From an uncultured Faecalibacterium sp. (lineage in GTDB: Bacteria; Bacillota; Clostridia; Oscillospirales; Ruminococcaceae), in contig CAKSVD010000001.1 of NCBI GenBank assembly GCA_934503275.1, positions 248,001-312,000 of the forward strand: a stretch of 64,000 bases of DNA, written 5' to 3'. Numbering within the stretch: position 1 is the first letter of the stretch; each line of letters opens with the position of its first letter. The notes under the pieces were generated by a model, which was not told the origin of the DNA, made no database searches, and worked only from the letters and a program-made list of their open reading frames with translations. Below are positions 25,762 to 34,505 of this stretch, piece by piece. The position numbers and the translations under genes were made by a program.

Positions 25762-26690
25762 TGTACTGCCTCCTGTCCCTCCTGCTGGCGCTGACGGAGA
25801 TTCTCTGCCAGTGTCTCCAGCTTTTTCATCCGGTGCGATAAGCCAGATTTGCTCACAGCCGGATCAAAGCAGCTGCACAGCGCGGTAAGCGAAAGATCCG
25901 GGTATTGCAGACGCTTGGCTGCTGCCTGCTGCAGCACCTCCGGCAAAGTCTCAAGTGCGTGCTGCTCCTGCAAATAGCGGATGGCTTTCAGGGTCTGAGC
26001 GTTTGCCCGCGCCGTTTTGCCAAGGTTTGCGGTATCGCAGTTTGTCTGCCGGTTGGTCTGGTTGCGCACCTGCTTGAACGCCTTGAGTACGCTGATCTGT
26101 GTCGCGGCATCCGCAGCGCCCATAAAGCGGAGCAGCCGCTCCACGTTGGCACCGGCCTTGACGTAGATCAGGTTCACGCCGTTGCGGCGGGTGCGGTGGG
26201 GCGCAAACTCGTGCTCGGCGAGCAGCGCTTCAAAATCCCGGGCGAGGTTCGTCCGGGAGGTGAGAAATTCCAGGTTATATTCCTTTTGCGGGTCGGTGAC
26301 CGTGCCGCTGCACAAAAAGGCCATGGCGATATAGGCGCTGACGCAGGTTTGGCAGCGGATGAGCCCGGGGTCGATTTGCAAGCTGGTCTCCCTGCCGGTG
26401 GTGCCGAACAACTCGTGCAGACGGGTGACCTGCTCCGCATCGCGGATATTGAACTCGTACAGAACGCCGCTGGCGCGGGGCTTTTCCAATATCTCGCCCC
26501 GGATGCCGCAGCGGGCAAACAGCTGCTGCGCCAGCTGCACGGTATGGGGCTGCTCGGTTTGCAGCACAAGGCCGCGGGCATCAAAGTATTTGGCAAAGCA
26601 GGCAATGCCATAGGCAGCTGCACGCACACAGCATTCCTTGGTAGGGCTGCGCTGCGCGATCTCCTCCCGCGCACTGGATGCAAAACTCAT
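25758..26690 (-). CDS. whiA: DNA-binding protein WhiA
   Basis: WhiA is a conserved Gram-positive DNA-binding protein, a LAGLIDADG-endonuclease-like fold fused to a C-terminal HTH, involved in sporulation control in Streptomyces and in division or chromosome segregation in Bacillus. The 310-residue product has 'SREEIAQR'-like N-terminus (SSAREEIAQRSP), 'CCVRAAAYGIACF', 'AFLCSGTVTDPQKEYNLEF', and the HTH region 'YPDLSLTALCSCFDPAVSKSGLSHRMKKLE'. The start at 26690 follows AGAGGAAA. It is next to rapZ with a 16-bp gap; the yvcK gene that usually separates them is absent. Confidence 0.93.
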   Translation of the reverse strand: MSFASSAREEIAQRSPTKECCVRAAAYGIACFAKYFDARGLVLQTEQPHTVQLAQQLFARCGIRGEILEKPRASGVLYEFNIRDAEQVTRLHELFGTTGRETSLQIDPGLIRCQTCVSAYIAMAFLCSGTVTDPQKEYNLEFLTSRTNLARDFEALLAEHEFAPHRTRRNGVNLIYVKAGANVERLLRFMGAADAATQISVLKAFKQVRNQTNRQTNCDTANLGKTARANAQTLKAIRYLQEQHALETLPEVLQQAAAKRLQYPDLSLTALCSCFDPAVSKSGLSHRMKKLETLAENLRQRQQEGQEAVQ

Positions 26691-26706
26691 AGTATTTCCT
26701 CTGTTT

Positions 26707-27570
26707 TCAGCGCACGGCATCCCGGTGCTGCACCCCGGGCTCGTATCCCTGCGCGGTGCAGTATTCCGCAAGCTTGCGTGCGAATGTGATGGAGCGGTGC
26801 TTGCCGCCCGTGCAGCCCACCGCAATGGTCAGCTGGCTTTTGCCTTCCTTGACATAGAGCGGCAGGGCGTACTGCAAAAAGTTCTCGTACCGGTGCAGCA
26901 GTTCCTGTGCTTCGGGGTGGCTCATGACAAAATCCACCACTTCCTGATCCAGCCCGGTCTTGTGCTTCAGTTCCGGCACATAGAAGGGGTTGGGCAGGCA
27001 GCGCACATCCAGCACAAGGTCGGCCTCCGGCGGCAGACCAAACTTGAACCCGAAGGACATGATGGTAAGCTGCATGGCATTTTTTGCCCCGCCGCTTTTC
27101 ATGAACAGATCACAGATGCGCTCTTTATTCTGGGAGGTGGAGAGCAGGCCGGTATTGATGGTATAGTTTGCACGTTCTTTTAAGGGCTGCAGGATCTGCC
27201 GCTCCTTCAAAAAGGCATCCCGGGTAGAGATGCCCTCTGCAATGCTGATGGGGTGGCGGCGGCGGGTCTCGCTGTAGCGGCGCATCAGCACATCGTCCGG
27301 CGCATCCAGAAACAGGATCTTATAGGGTGTTTTCTGCTCGTCCAGCTGCTGCAGGGCAGTTTCAATCTGCTCTCTGCTGCGGCAGCCGCGCACGTCCATG
27401 GAAAGCGCTACCCGCTCCAGCTGGTTGTCACCCGCCTTGGAAAACGCCGTAATGCTGGGCAGCAGCCCAGCCGGGACGTTATCGATGCAGAAATATCCGA
27501 TATCCTCCAACGCATTCATAGCCACAGACTTTCCCGCGCCGGAAAGTCCGCTGACGATCAACAGTTCCAT
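26707..27570 (-). CDS. rapZ: RNase adapter protein RapZ (YvcJ family)
   Basis: A 287-residue nucleotide-binding protein: Walker A GLSGAGKS (8-15), 'LFLDAPDDVLMRRYSETRRRHPI' and the C-terminal domain 'GCTGGKHRSITFARKLAE', which in E. coli RapZ binds RNA or amino-sugar phosphates. In Firmicutes (YvcJ) it hydrolyses nucleotides and influences competence. It sits between murB and whiA in the conserved hprK-murB-rapZ-whiA block, tying cell-wall precursor supply and carbon control. Confidence 0.95.
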   Translation of the reverse strand: MELLIVSGLSGAGKSVAMNALEDIGYFCIDNVPAGLLPSITAFSKAGDNQLERVALSMDVRGCRSREQIETALQQLDEQKTPYKILFLDAPDDVLMRRYSETRRRHPISIAEGISTRDAFLKERQILQPLKERANYTINTGLLSTSQNKERICDLFMKSGGAKNAMQLTIMSFGFKFGLPPEADLVLDVRCLPNPFYVPELKHKTGLDQEVVDFVMSHPEAQELLHRYENFLQYALPLYVKEGKSQLTIAVGCTGGKHRSITFARKLAEYCTAQGYEPGVQHRDAVR

Positions 27571-27601
27571 CTGTGTTCCACACTCCCTCTATGTCCGCAG
27601 T

Positions 27602-28498
27602 TCAGCGGACTACGCGGATCTCTTTTTCCAGATCATAGCCGGTCTTTTCTTTTACGATGGTGCGCACTTCTTCGCACAGCGCCAGCACGTCTGCGCAGGT
27701 AGCGCCGCCAAGGTTCACCACAAAGCCGCAGTGCTTCTCGCTGACGGCGGCACCACCGTGCCGGTAGCCCCGCAGCCCGCACTGGTCAATGAGAGCAGCG
27801 GCAAAAGCACCCACTGGGCGCTTGAAGGTGCTGCCTGCGCTGGGCTTATCCAGCGGCTGCTTATCCAGCCGCTTTGCCATCAGTTCGTCCATCTTTGCGC
27901 GGATGGCTTCCGGCTCGCCCGGGGTCAGGGTAAACTGCGCCGAGAGGATGCAGCCGCCGTTTTCTTCAAAAATGCTATGGCGGTAGCGCAGGTCAAGCTC
28001 TGCTGCCGCAGTCTCTTTTACTTCGCCCTCGGCGGTGAGGTACTGCACCGTGGTCAGCACGTCCTTCATCTCGCCGCCGTAGGCTCCGGCGTTCATGTAG
28101 ACTGCGCCGCCCACCGTACCGGGGATGCCGTAGGCAAATTCCAGCCCGGTCAGGCCATGTTCCAGCGCCGTTTTGCACAGCGCCGAGAGCCGTACACCCG
28201 CCCCGGCGGTGAGTTGTGTTCCGTGCACCTCCACAGCGTCCTGCATAGAAGAAATATCCAGCACTGCGCCGTTGTAGCCCTCGTCGGCAAACAGGATATT
28301 ACTGCCGTTGCCCAGCAAATAATACCGAACGCCCTGCGCCTTGCACAGAGCAACGGCGCGGCAAAGCTGTACATGGTCTATCGGCTGCACGAACAGCCGC
28401 GCCGGGCCGCCGATCTTAAAAGTACAGTGCGCTGCCAGTGGCTCATTTTCTTTATAAGCAATGCCTGCTGCGGTGAGCAGCTGCTTGAGTTGTTCCAT
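27602..28498 (-). CDS. murB: UDP-N-acetylenolpyruvoylglucosamine reductase
   Basis: MurB reduces UDP-GlcNAc-enolpyruvate to UDP-MurNAc, an early peptidoglycan step. The 298-residue flavoprotein has CTFKIGGPARLF and LGNGSNILFADEGY for FAD binding, GIPGTVGGAVYMNAGAYGGEM, and the catalytic Ser loop SAGSTFKRPVG, indicating a type II MurB (no extra loop). Its C-terminus has 'GFVVNLGGATCADVLAL'. The gene follows hprK after 28 bp and precedes rapZ by 31 bp. Confidence 0.96.
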   Translation of the reverse strand: MEQLKQLLTAAGIAYKENEPLAAHCTFKIGGPARLFVQPIDHVQLCRAVALCKAQGVRYYLLGNGSNILFADEGYNGAVLDISSMQDAVEVHGTQLTAGAGVRLSALCKTALEHGLTGLEFAYGIPGTVGGAVYMNAGAYGGEMKDVLTTVQYLTAEGEVKETAAAELDLRYRHSIFEENGGCILSAQFTLTPGEPEAIRAKMDELMAKRLDKQPLDKPSAGSTFKRPVGAFAAALIDQCGLRGYRHGGAAVSEKHCGFVVNLGGATCADVLALCEEVRTIVKEKTGYDLEKEIRVVR

Positions 28499-28526
28499 AG
28501 GGTCAGGCTCCTTTTTATCGAGAAGA

Positions 28527-29462
28527 TCAGTCCATTTTGTCGTCCAGTCCCAGCCGGATCAGCAATTCCTTGGCTGCGTTATAGCCCATCTTCTTCTGGC
28601 GGTTATTGATGGCTGCGGTCTCCAGCACCACAGCCAGATTACGGCCGGGAGAGACCGGGATGCTGGTGCTGGGAATGCTGACGCCCAGAATATCGTAGTA
28701 TTCGCTTTCCAGACCGGTGCGCTGGTAATTCTTGGTGGGGTCCCACGCCTCCAGCTGCACCACCAGATCCAGACTTTCGCTCAGCTTGACGGCGCCCACA
28801 CCGTACACACGGGCCACATTGACGATGCCAATGCCGCGCAACTCGATGAAGTGGCGGATGTTTTCCGGTGCAGTGCCCATGATCTGGCGGTTGGACACCT
28901 TGCGCAGCTCTACAGCATCGTCTGCCACCAGACGATGGCCGCGCTTGACCAGTTCAATGGCAAGTTCGCTTTTGCCGATGCCGCTGTCGCCAAGGATCAG
29001 GATGCCCTCGCCGTACACCTCCACCAGCACGCCGTGCCGGGTGATGCGGGGCGCCAGTTCCAAGTTCAGCACGCTGATCAGGCTGCCCATCAAAGTGCAG
29101 GTAGTCTCGTTGGAGCGCAGCAGGGCAACCGCGTGCTTCTGCGCCAGTTCCTGCATCTCCGGGAAGGGCGCAAGCTCCTCGCTGCGGCAGACGATGACCG
29201 CCGGGGGCTGCTGCCGGAACAGCTGCTCCAGTGCCTCGTAGCGCTTTTCTGCTGTCAGGCCGGACAGAAAGTTCATTTCTGCCAGACCCATGATCTGCAG
29301 GCGAAGCTTATCGAAGTAATCATAATAGCCCGCCAGAAACAGACCCGGGCGGTTGACCTCGGCGATCTCCACGCTGATCTCATCCAGCTCCCGGGGGGTG
29401 TATACCACTTCCATGCTGACGCGGTCTGTCAGCGTTTTAAGCGAAACATTGAACGTACCCAT
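28527..29462 (-). CDS. hprK: HPr kinase/phosphorylase
   Basis: HprK phosphorylates or dephosphorylates Ser46 of HPr and so drives carbon catabolite control. The 311-residue protein has an N-terminal regulatory domain with 'NRPGLFLAGYYDYFD', the P-loop GDSGIGKSELAIEL (about 157-170), 'HRLVADDAVELRKV' and the family signature 'IELRGIGIVNVARVYGVGAVK'. It is the first gene of the operon; AGGAGGAA precedes the start. Confidence 0.96.
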   Translation of the reverse strand: MGTFNVSLKTLTDRVSMEVVYTPRELDEISVEIAEVNRPGLFLAGYYDYFDKLRLQIMGLAEMNFLSGLTAEKRYEALEQLFRQQPPAVIVCRSEELAPFPEMQELAQKHAVALLRSNETTCTLMGSLISVLNLELAPRITRHGVLVEVYGEGILILGDSGIGKSELAIELVKRGHRLVADDAVELRKVSNRQIMGTAPENIRHFIELRGIGIVNVARVYGVGAVKLSESLDLVVQLEAWDPTKNYQRTGLESEYYDILGVSIPSTSIPVSPGRNLAVVLETAAINNRQKKMGYNAAKELLIRLGLDDKMD

Positions 29463-29516
29463 CCTGGTTCCTCCTGTATCTTCTTGCAGCGCTGTGCTGC
29501 GGGCGCTCTTGTTCTT

Positions 29517-29545
29517 ATTATAATAAAATTCGGCGGCAAATACAA
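29517..29545 (-). promoter_or_regulatory. Promoter of the hprK-murB-rapZ-whiA-dnaE operon
   Basis: On the minus strand TTGTAT (29545-29540)-N17-TATAAT (29522-29517), about 55 bases before the hprK start. It is the only promoter-like sequence seen for the five-gene run. Confidence 0.65.
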
Positions 29546-29613
29546 CGCCCGGGATGCTGTTTTTGTACCCGCGGCGGGAAACCGACGCTGCATCGCAGCC
29601 CGTGCACAGGATT

Positions 29614-29684
29614 TTTACATTTTTCTTACTTTACATGGGTTTTACATTTCGCCGATTTCAGATTTTACATTGTTTTTCTATACT
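29614..29684 (+). promoter_or_regulatory. PHO-box-like repeats and promoter of the phosphate operon
   Basis: Four copies of TTTACA(T) begin at 29614, 29630, 29641 and 29664, the middle pair exactly 11 bp apart and the last about two turns further. A -10 hexamer TATACT (29679-29684) follows with no proper -35 at the usual distance. PhoP of Bacillus and relatives binds direct TT(A/T)ACA repeats at 11-bp spacing and activates such promoters. The downstream genes encode a phosphate transporter and a matching two-component system, so activation under low phosphate is inferred. Confidence 0.75.
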
Positions 29685-29731
29685 TAAAGCACAGGAGAAA
29701 AACACGTCAAGATAAAGTGAGGAAAACACTT

Positions 29732-31513
29732 ATGACCATTTTTAATGTCTTTTCGCTGCTGGGAGGTCTGGCCCTGTTTTTGTTCGGTATGGACATCATG
29801 GGCAAGGCACTGGAAAAGCAGGCCGGCGGCCAGCTGCAGAAAATTCTCAGCAAACTGACTGATAACCCCCTCAAGGGCTTTTTTCTGGGTCTGTGCGTGA
29901 CCGCTGTCATCCAGAGTTCCAGCGCTACCACCGTTATGGTGGTGGGCTTTGTCAACAGCGGCATCATGGAACTGCATCAGGCCATTGGCGTGATCATGGG
30001 CAGCAACGTGGGTACCACCGTGACCAGCTGGATCCTGAGCCTTTCCGGCTTGCAGGGCGACAGTCTGCTCATTCAGCTGCTCAAACCCACTTCTTTTAGC
30101 CCGGTGCTTGCATTTATCGGCATTTTGCTGTATATGTGTAAGAGTGAGAAGAAAAAAGGCGTGGGTACCATCCTCATCGGCTTCGCTGTGCTGATGACCG
30201 GCATGACCACCATGTCCAACGCGGTGCTGCCGCTGCAAAACGAGACATGGTTCACCAGCCTGTTCACCCGCTTCTCTAACCCCCTGCTGGGCGTTCTGGT
30301 GGGCGCACTGGTCACCGGCATCATCCAGAGTTCCAGCGCCAGCGTGGGTATCCTGCAGGCGCTGAGCGCCACCGGCGTCATCACCTATGGCAGTGCCATC
30401 CCCATCATCATGGGTCAGAACATCGGCACCTGTGTGACCGCACTGCTGTCCTCGGTGGGTGCCAACAAGAACGCCCGCCGCGCCGCTATGGTGCACCTGT
30501 ACTTCAACATCATCGGTGTGACCATCTTCCTGTTCGGGTTCTACGGGCTCAACGCCGTCTGCCACTTTGCCTTTGTGAATACCACCATCGAGGCTTGGGG
30601 CATTGCAATCGTGCACTCGATATTCAACATTCTGGCCACCGTCATTCTGCTGCCCTTCGCCACCGGGCTGGAAAAGCTGGCCATCCTGACTATTCCCGAT
30701 TCCCCGGAGAAAGAGGCGTTTGCTTTGCTGGATGACCGTCTGCTGAACACCCCCGCTGTTGCTGTGGAGCGCGCCCGCGCCGCTACCGCCGAAATGGCAG
30801 AGCTTGCCCGGGTGGGCGTGGTGCAGGCCATGAGCCTGACCCACGAGTGGAACGACGAGCTTGCCCAGAAGGTGCGGGACGAGGAAAAAAAGGTAGACCG
30901 GTACGAGGACGCACTGGGTACCTATCTGGTCAAGCTGTCCGGCCGGGAGCTGAACCACGCCGACAGCCAGAGCGTGAACACCCTGCTGCACACCATCAGC
31001 GATTTTGAGCGTATCAGCGACCATTCCGTCAACCTACTGGAATCTGCCGAGGAGATGCACCAGAAGGGCATCCACTTCTCCAAGGATGCACAGGAGGAGC
31101 TGCAGGTGCTGGAGGATGCAGTGCAGGACACCCTGAGCCGCACCACCGATGCCTTCCGCAAGGGCGATCTGCACCTTGCTTCCAAGGTAGAGCCGCTGGA
31201 GGCCGTGGTCAACGAACTGGTGCGTGCCATCAAGGCACGGCACGTCGCCCGCTTGCAGGCCGGCAGCTGCTCCATTGAATACGGCTTTGTGCTGGATGAT
31301 CTGCTGACCAACTACGAGCGCGTGTGCGACCATTGCAGCAATGTGGCAGTTGCGCAGATCGAGGTAGCACAGGATAGCTTTGACACCCACGCCTACCTGA
31401 ACGACCTGCGCCACGGCAACGACACCAAGGAAAGTGAAGAATTCCACCGCCGTCTGGGCCGCTACCGTGAGCGGTATCTGTTCCCGGACGGACAGACTGC
31501 TGAGGAGAACTGA
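29732..31513 (+). CDS. Na/Pi cotransporter with C-terminal PhoU-like domain
   Basis: A 593-residue membrane protein of the NptA/PNaS family. Two inverted transport repeats carry the substrate motif: AVIQSSSATTVMV (58-70) and GIIQSSSASVGIL near 200; 8-9 membrane helices run to about residue 310. The remaining C-terminal half is a cytoplasmic helical PhoU-like domain (with 'LLHTISDFERISDHSVNLLE' and 'YERVCDHCSNVAV', typical PhoU metal-site helices). It should import phosphate with sodium and report its status to the adjacent kinase. A GTG at 29717 is in frame, but GAGG places the start at the ATG of 29732. Confidence 0.93.
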   Translation: MTIFNVFSLLGGLALFLFGMDIMGKALEKQAGGQLQKILSKLTDNPLKGFFLGLCVTAVIQSSSATTVMVVGFVNSGIMELHQAIGVIMGSNVGTTVTSWILSLSGLQGDSLLIQLLKPTSFSPVLAFIGILLYMCKSEKKKGVGTILIGFAVLMTGMTTMSNAVLPLQNETWFTSLFTRFSNPLLGVLVGALVTGIIQSSSASVGILQALSATGVITYGSAIPIIMGQNIGTCVTALLSSVGANKNARRAAMVHLYFNIIGVTIFLFGFYGLNAVCHFAFVNTTIEAWGIAIVHSIFNILATVILLPFATGLEKLAILTIPDSPEKEAFALLDDRLLNTPAVAVERARAATAEMAELARVGVVQAMSLTHEWNDELAQKVRDEEKKVDRYEDALGTYLVKLSGRELNHADSQSVNTLLHTISDFERISDHSVNLLESAEEMHQKGIHFSKDAQEELQVLEDAVQDTLSRTTDAFRKGDLHLASKVEPLEAVVNELVRAIKARHVARLQAGSCSIEYGFVLDDLLTNYERVCDHCSNVAVAQIEVAQDSFDTHAYLNDLRHGNDTKESEEFHRRLGRYRERYLFPDGQTAEEN

Positions 31514-31516
31514 GTT

Positions 31517-32203
31517 ATGATCTATATTGTAGAGGACGACGCTTCCATCCGCGAATTGGAGCAGTATGCCCTGCAATCCAACGGCTACGAGGTGCAGGGC
31601 TTTGAAAGCGCCGAGCCCTTCTGGCAGGCCATGCGCACTGCCGAGCCGGAACTGGTGATCTTAGACGTGATGCTGCCCGGTGAGGATGGCTTTTCCATCC
31701 TGAAAAAACTGCGCAACACCCCTTCCCTGCGCAAGCTGCCCATCATTATGGTCACTGCAAAATCCAGCGAACTGGACACCGTGCGCGGGCTGGACTGCGG
31801 CGCAGATGATTACATTGCAAAGCCCTTTGGCATTATGGAATTTCTCAGCCGGGTGCGTGTGGCGCTGCGGCGCTCTGCTCCGGAGGTAAGGCCGGACGTA
31901 CTGGTTTTCCATGAAATTCAGCTGGACAACGCCCGTCATAGCGTTACGGTGAACAGCACCCCTGTGGAGTTGACCTACAAGGAGTACTGCCTGCTGCGGC
32001 TGCTGCTGGAAAACACCAGTCTGGTAGTGACCCGCGAGACCATTTTGCAGGTGGTGTGGGGCACCGACATCTCGGTGGAGAGCCGTACCGTGGATATGCA
32101 CATCCGCACCCTGCGCAAAAAGCTGGGCGATGCGGGGCGTTATATCTGTACCGTGCGCAAGGTGGGCTACAAGCTGACCGATGAGGAGGCCGAAGAAGAA
32201 TGA
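31517..32203 (+). CDS. OmpR/PhoB-family response regulator
   Basis: A 228-residue response regulator. The receiver domain has the acidic pair D7/D8, phospho-acceptor D50 (LVILDVMLPGEDG), T80 and K102; the C-terminal winged helix includes 'LTYKEYCLLRLLLENTSLVVTRETIL' and 'RTVDMHIRTLRKKLGDAG'. It follows the transporter by 3 bp and overlaps the kinase gene by ATGA. Given the PHO boxes upstream of the operon, it is most likely a PhoP/PhoB orthologue acting on its own promoter. Confidence 0.92.
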   Translation: MIYIVEDDASIRELEQYALQSNGYEVQGFESAEPFWQAMRTAEPELVILDVMLPGEDGFSILKKLRNTPSLRKLPIIMVTAKSSELDTVRGLDCGADDYIAKPFGIMEFLSRVRVALRRSAPEVRPDVLVFHEIQLDNARHSVTVNSTPVELTYKEYCLLRLLLENTSLVVTRETILQVVWGTDISVESRTVDMHIRTLRKKLGDAGRYICTVRKVGYKLTDEEAEEE

Positions 32204-33549
32204 AGCTGCGCAGCATGGAAGAAAAGATCAGCTACCGGTTGTTCCTGATGGGCTTTCTGGGGCTTATATTCACCGCAGCGCTGTGCATTTTTGTATTCCA
32301 TAAAGCCTTTACGGCGCAGGCATGGTCGGGGCTGGAGCGCGAGACCGATCTTGTGTGCGCCGGGTACGAGCAGACCGGAGACCCCGCACAGCTGAGTGCC
32401 TTTGTGACCGACGATCTGCGCGTGACGCTGATCAGTCAGGACGGAATCGTGCTGTTTGAATCTGCCACCGACCAGCCCATGGAAAACCACCTGACCCGCC
32501 CGGAGATCCGCGATGCCATTGCAAACGGCGAGGGACGGGACATCCGCGATTCCCAGACCATGGGTTACGAGACCTATTATTATGCGCTCCGGCTTTCCAG
32601 CGGAGACGTGCTGCGCGTGGCGCAGGACGCCGAAACCGTGTGGTCCATCTATGATGCCACCATCCCGGCCATCGTGTTAAGCTGTGTGGCGCTGATGCTG
32701 GCCGCTGCGGTGCTGGCCGCCCTGCTGACCAAAGCACTGGTGCAGCCGGTTCTGAACATGACCGAGGATCTGGATCACATTCAGGAAAAAGTACCCTACC
32801 GGGAACTGATTCCTTTTGCGGAGAGCATCCATTCTGACCGCATCCTACGGGAAAACAACGAGAAAATGCGTCAGGAATTTACCGCCAATGTCAGCCACGA
32901 GCTCAAGACCCCGCTGACCAGCATTTCCGGCTATGCAGAACTGATCGAAACAGGCATTGCAAAGCCGGAGGATGTGCCGGATTTCGGCCGCAAGATCCAC
33001 AGCGAGGCCACCCGCATGATCCAGTTGGTCAACGACATTTTGCAGCTTTCCAAGCTGGATACTGTAAGCGAGACCGGGGACGCCCCCGCAATGGAAACGG
33101 TAGACCTTTTGGAGGTTGCCAAGGAGTGCGTGGAGCGCCAGAAGCTGAACGCCCGCCGCGCCTATATCTCCCTGACTTATCTGGGCGAGAGCGCCCCGGT
33201 GCTGGGCAGCCGCGCGCTGCTGGATGAACTTTGTCAGAACCTGTGCGACAACGCCATCCGCTACAACCGCCCGGGCGGCAAGGTGCAGATCATTACCGCC
33301 TGCAGCCGGGATGGGCATTGCACCCTGACCGTGACCGACAACGGCATCGGCATCCCGCGGGAGGCACAGGCCAGCGTGTTCGAGCGCTTTTATCGGGTGG
33401 ACAAGAGCCGCAGCAAGGCCACTGGCGGCACCGGACTTGGGCTTGCCATCGTCAAGCACATTGCCCGTATCCACAACGCCCGCATCAAGCTGGAAAGTCA
33501 GGTAGATGTTGGCACCACCATCACCGTTACCTTTCCCACCGCCTCTTAA
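32200..33549 (+). CDS. Sensor histidine kinase (PhoR-like)
   Basis: A 449-residue membrane kinase. TM1 spans about 13-34 and TM2 about 154-176, enclosing an extracytoplasmic segment of around 120 residues. A short linker leads to HisKA with phospho-acceptor His233 in VSHELKTPLTSISG, and the ATPase core with NLCDNAIRYNR (N box), DNGIGIP (G1), FYRVDKSRS (F box) and GGTGLGLAIVKHI (G2). No PAS domain is evident, unlike Bacillus PhoR. The start at 32200 overlaps the regulator stop and follows GGAGG; an alternative ATG lies five codons later. Confidence 0.92.
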   Translation: MKLRSMEEKISYRLFLMGFLGLIFTAALCIFVFHKAFTAQAWSGLERETDLVCAGYEQTGDPAQLSAFVTDDLRVTLISQDGIVLFESATDQPMENHLTRPEIRDAIANGEGRDIRDSQTMGYETYYYALRLSSGDVLRVAQDAETVWSIYDATIPAIVLSCVALMLAAAVLAALLTKALVQPVLNMTEDLDHIQEKVPYRELIPFAESIHSDRILRENNEKMRQEFTANVSHELKTPLTSISGYAELIETGIAKPEDVPDFGRKIHSEATRMIQLVNDILQLSKLDTVSETGDAPAMETVDLLEVAKECVERQKLNARRAYISLTYLGESAPVLGSRALLDELCQNLCDNAIRYNRPGGKVQIITACSRDGHCTLTVTDNGIGIPREAQASVFERFYRVDKSRSKATGGTGLGLAIVKHIARIHNARIKLESQVDVGTTITVTFPTAS

Positions 33550-34505
33550 TACAACATGAAATGCACGTCTGTCCGTAATTGCGGGCAGACGTTTTTTGTT
33601 GGGTCAAAACTTGCAGGATTGCCGCTCCGTAGCGCTGTCCGGGCTTGCAGATGCAGCACATCCACGCCCTGCCGCCAGCAGCTTTGCAAAAGCGCCGTGC
33701 ACTGCGCCGCAAGCTGTTGGCGCTGCGTCTGCGTGGGCGATGGGCTGTGGGCGGCGCGCTGGCAGTCCAGCCGCACAAGCACCTGTGCTTTTTGCAGGGA
33801 GACTGAAACGACGCAGCGCCGGATGCCGATGCGCTCCCCTTCCAGCCAGAGTTGCCGGGTACCACTCTGCCCGGTAAGCAGCCGATAGATCTCGGCCTGC
33901 TCCGAGGAAAAGAGCGTATCGCCCGCTACGGTATGCAGAACACCGCCCTCCTGTACGGTCACCTTTTCCGCGTTCCACCCGAGAACAGGCAGCAGTCCCG
34001 GCTCTGTGTGCTCATACAACCGGGGTGCGGTGGGGGCTGCGGCCTTTAGCTGTGCCATCAGGGTGTCCGGCAGGGCGGCTTGCGCGGCAAGGTGGTCTAC
34101 CTCCCCTTCTACGCAAAGCAGCCTTGCCGCCGTGCGTCCGCAGCCGCGCCGCAGAACCAGCTGCTCGTACTCTGTTAATAACGGCTCCGTCACCTCTGTC
34201 AGCAGCAGATAATCACACAGGCGGTAGCTTGCCGTTTGGGGCAGTGCCTGCTCTGCTCCAGCAAATGCCCGTTCCATCGTTTGGCCCTCTGCCTGCACAA
34301 ACTGCAATGCAACAGAGGCCTCGGCGGCATCGGCGGCGGCCTGCGGTGCCTGATAGAGCAGCCCTGCCTGATACCCCTGTTCTGTCTGTGAAAGATACAC
34401 CGCCCGCACCATGCTTTTCTCAGTACTCTCGCAGCGCAGAAATAAAAGGCACCACCCTGCCAGCAGCATAAATAACAGAGGCTTGTATGCTTTTGCGTTT
34501 TTCAT
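33546..34505 (-). CDS. Ger(x)C-type spore germination protein (GerAC-like)
   Basis: The third gene of a gerA-type operon, 319 residues. It begins MKNAKAYKPLLFMLLAGWCLLF, a signal sequence, but the lipobox is irregular (LFLRC with Arg before Cys, or AGWC), so lipidation is uncertain. The mature part has 'QTASYRLCDYLLLTEV', a C-terminal Ger(x)C-like segment and little else; it is shorter than the usual 370-400 residues. The start is fixed by the ATGA overlap with the B gene and GGAGGTG upstream; the open frame beyond it is shadow. It converges with the phosphate operon, the stops overlapping by 4 bp. Confidence 0.75.
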   Translation of the reverse strand: MKNAKAYKPLLFMLLAGWCLLFLRCESTEKSMVRAVYLSQTEQGYQAGLLYQAPQAAADAAEASVALQFVQAEGQTMERAFAGAEQALPQTASYRLCDYLLLTEVTEPLLTEYEQLVLRRGCGRTAARLLCVEGEVDHLAAQAALPDTLMAQLKAAAPTAPRLYEHTEPGLLPVLGWNAEKVTVQEGGVLHTVAGDTLFSSEQAEIYRLLTGQSGTRQLWLEGERIGIRRCVVSVSLQKAQVLVRLDCQRAAHSPSPTQTQRQQLAAQCTALLQSCWRQGVDVLHLQARTALRSGNPASFDPTKNVCPQLRTDVHFMLY

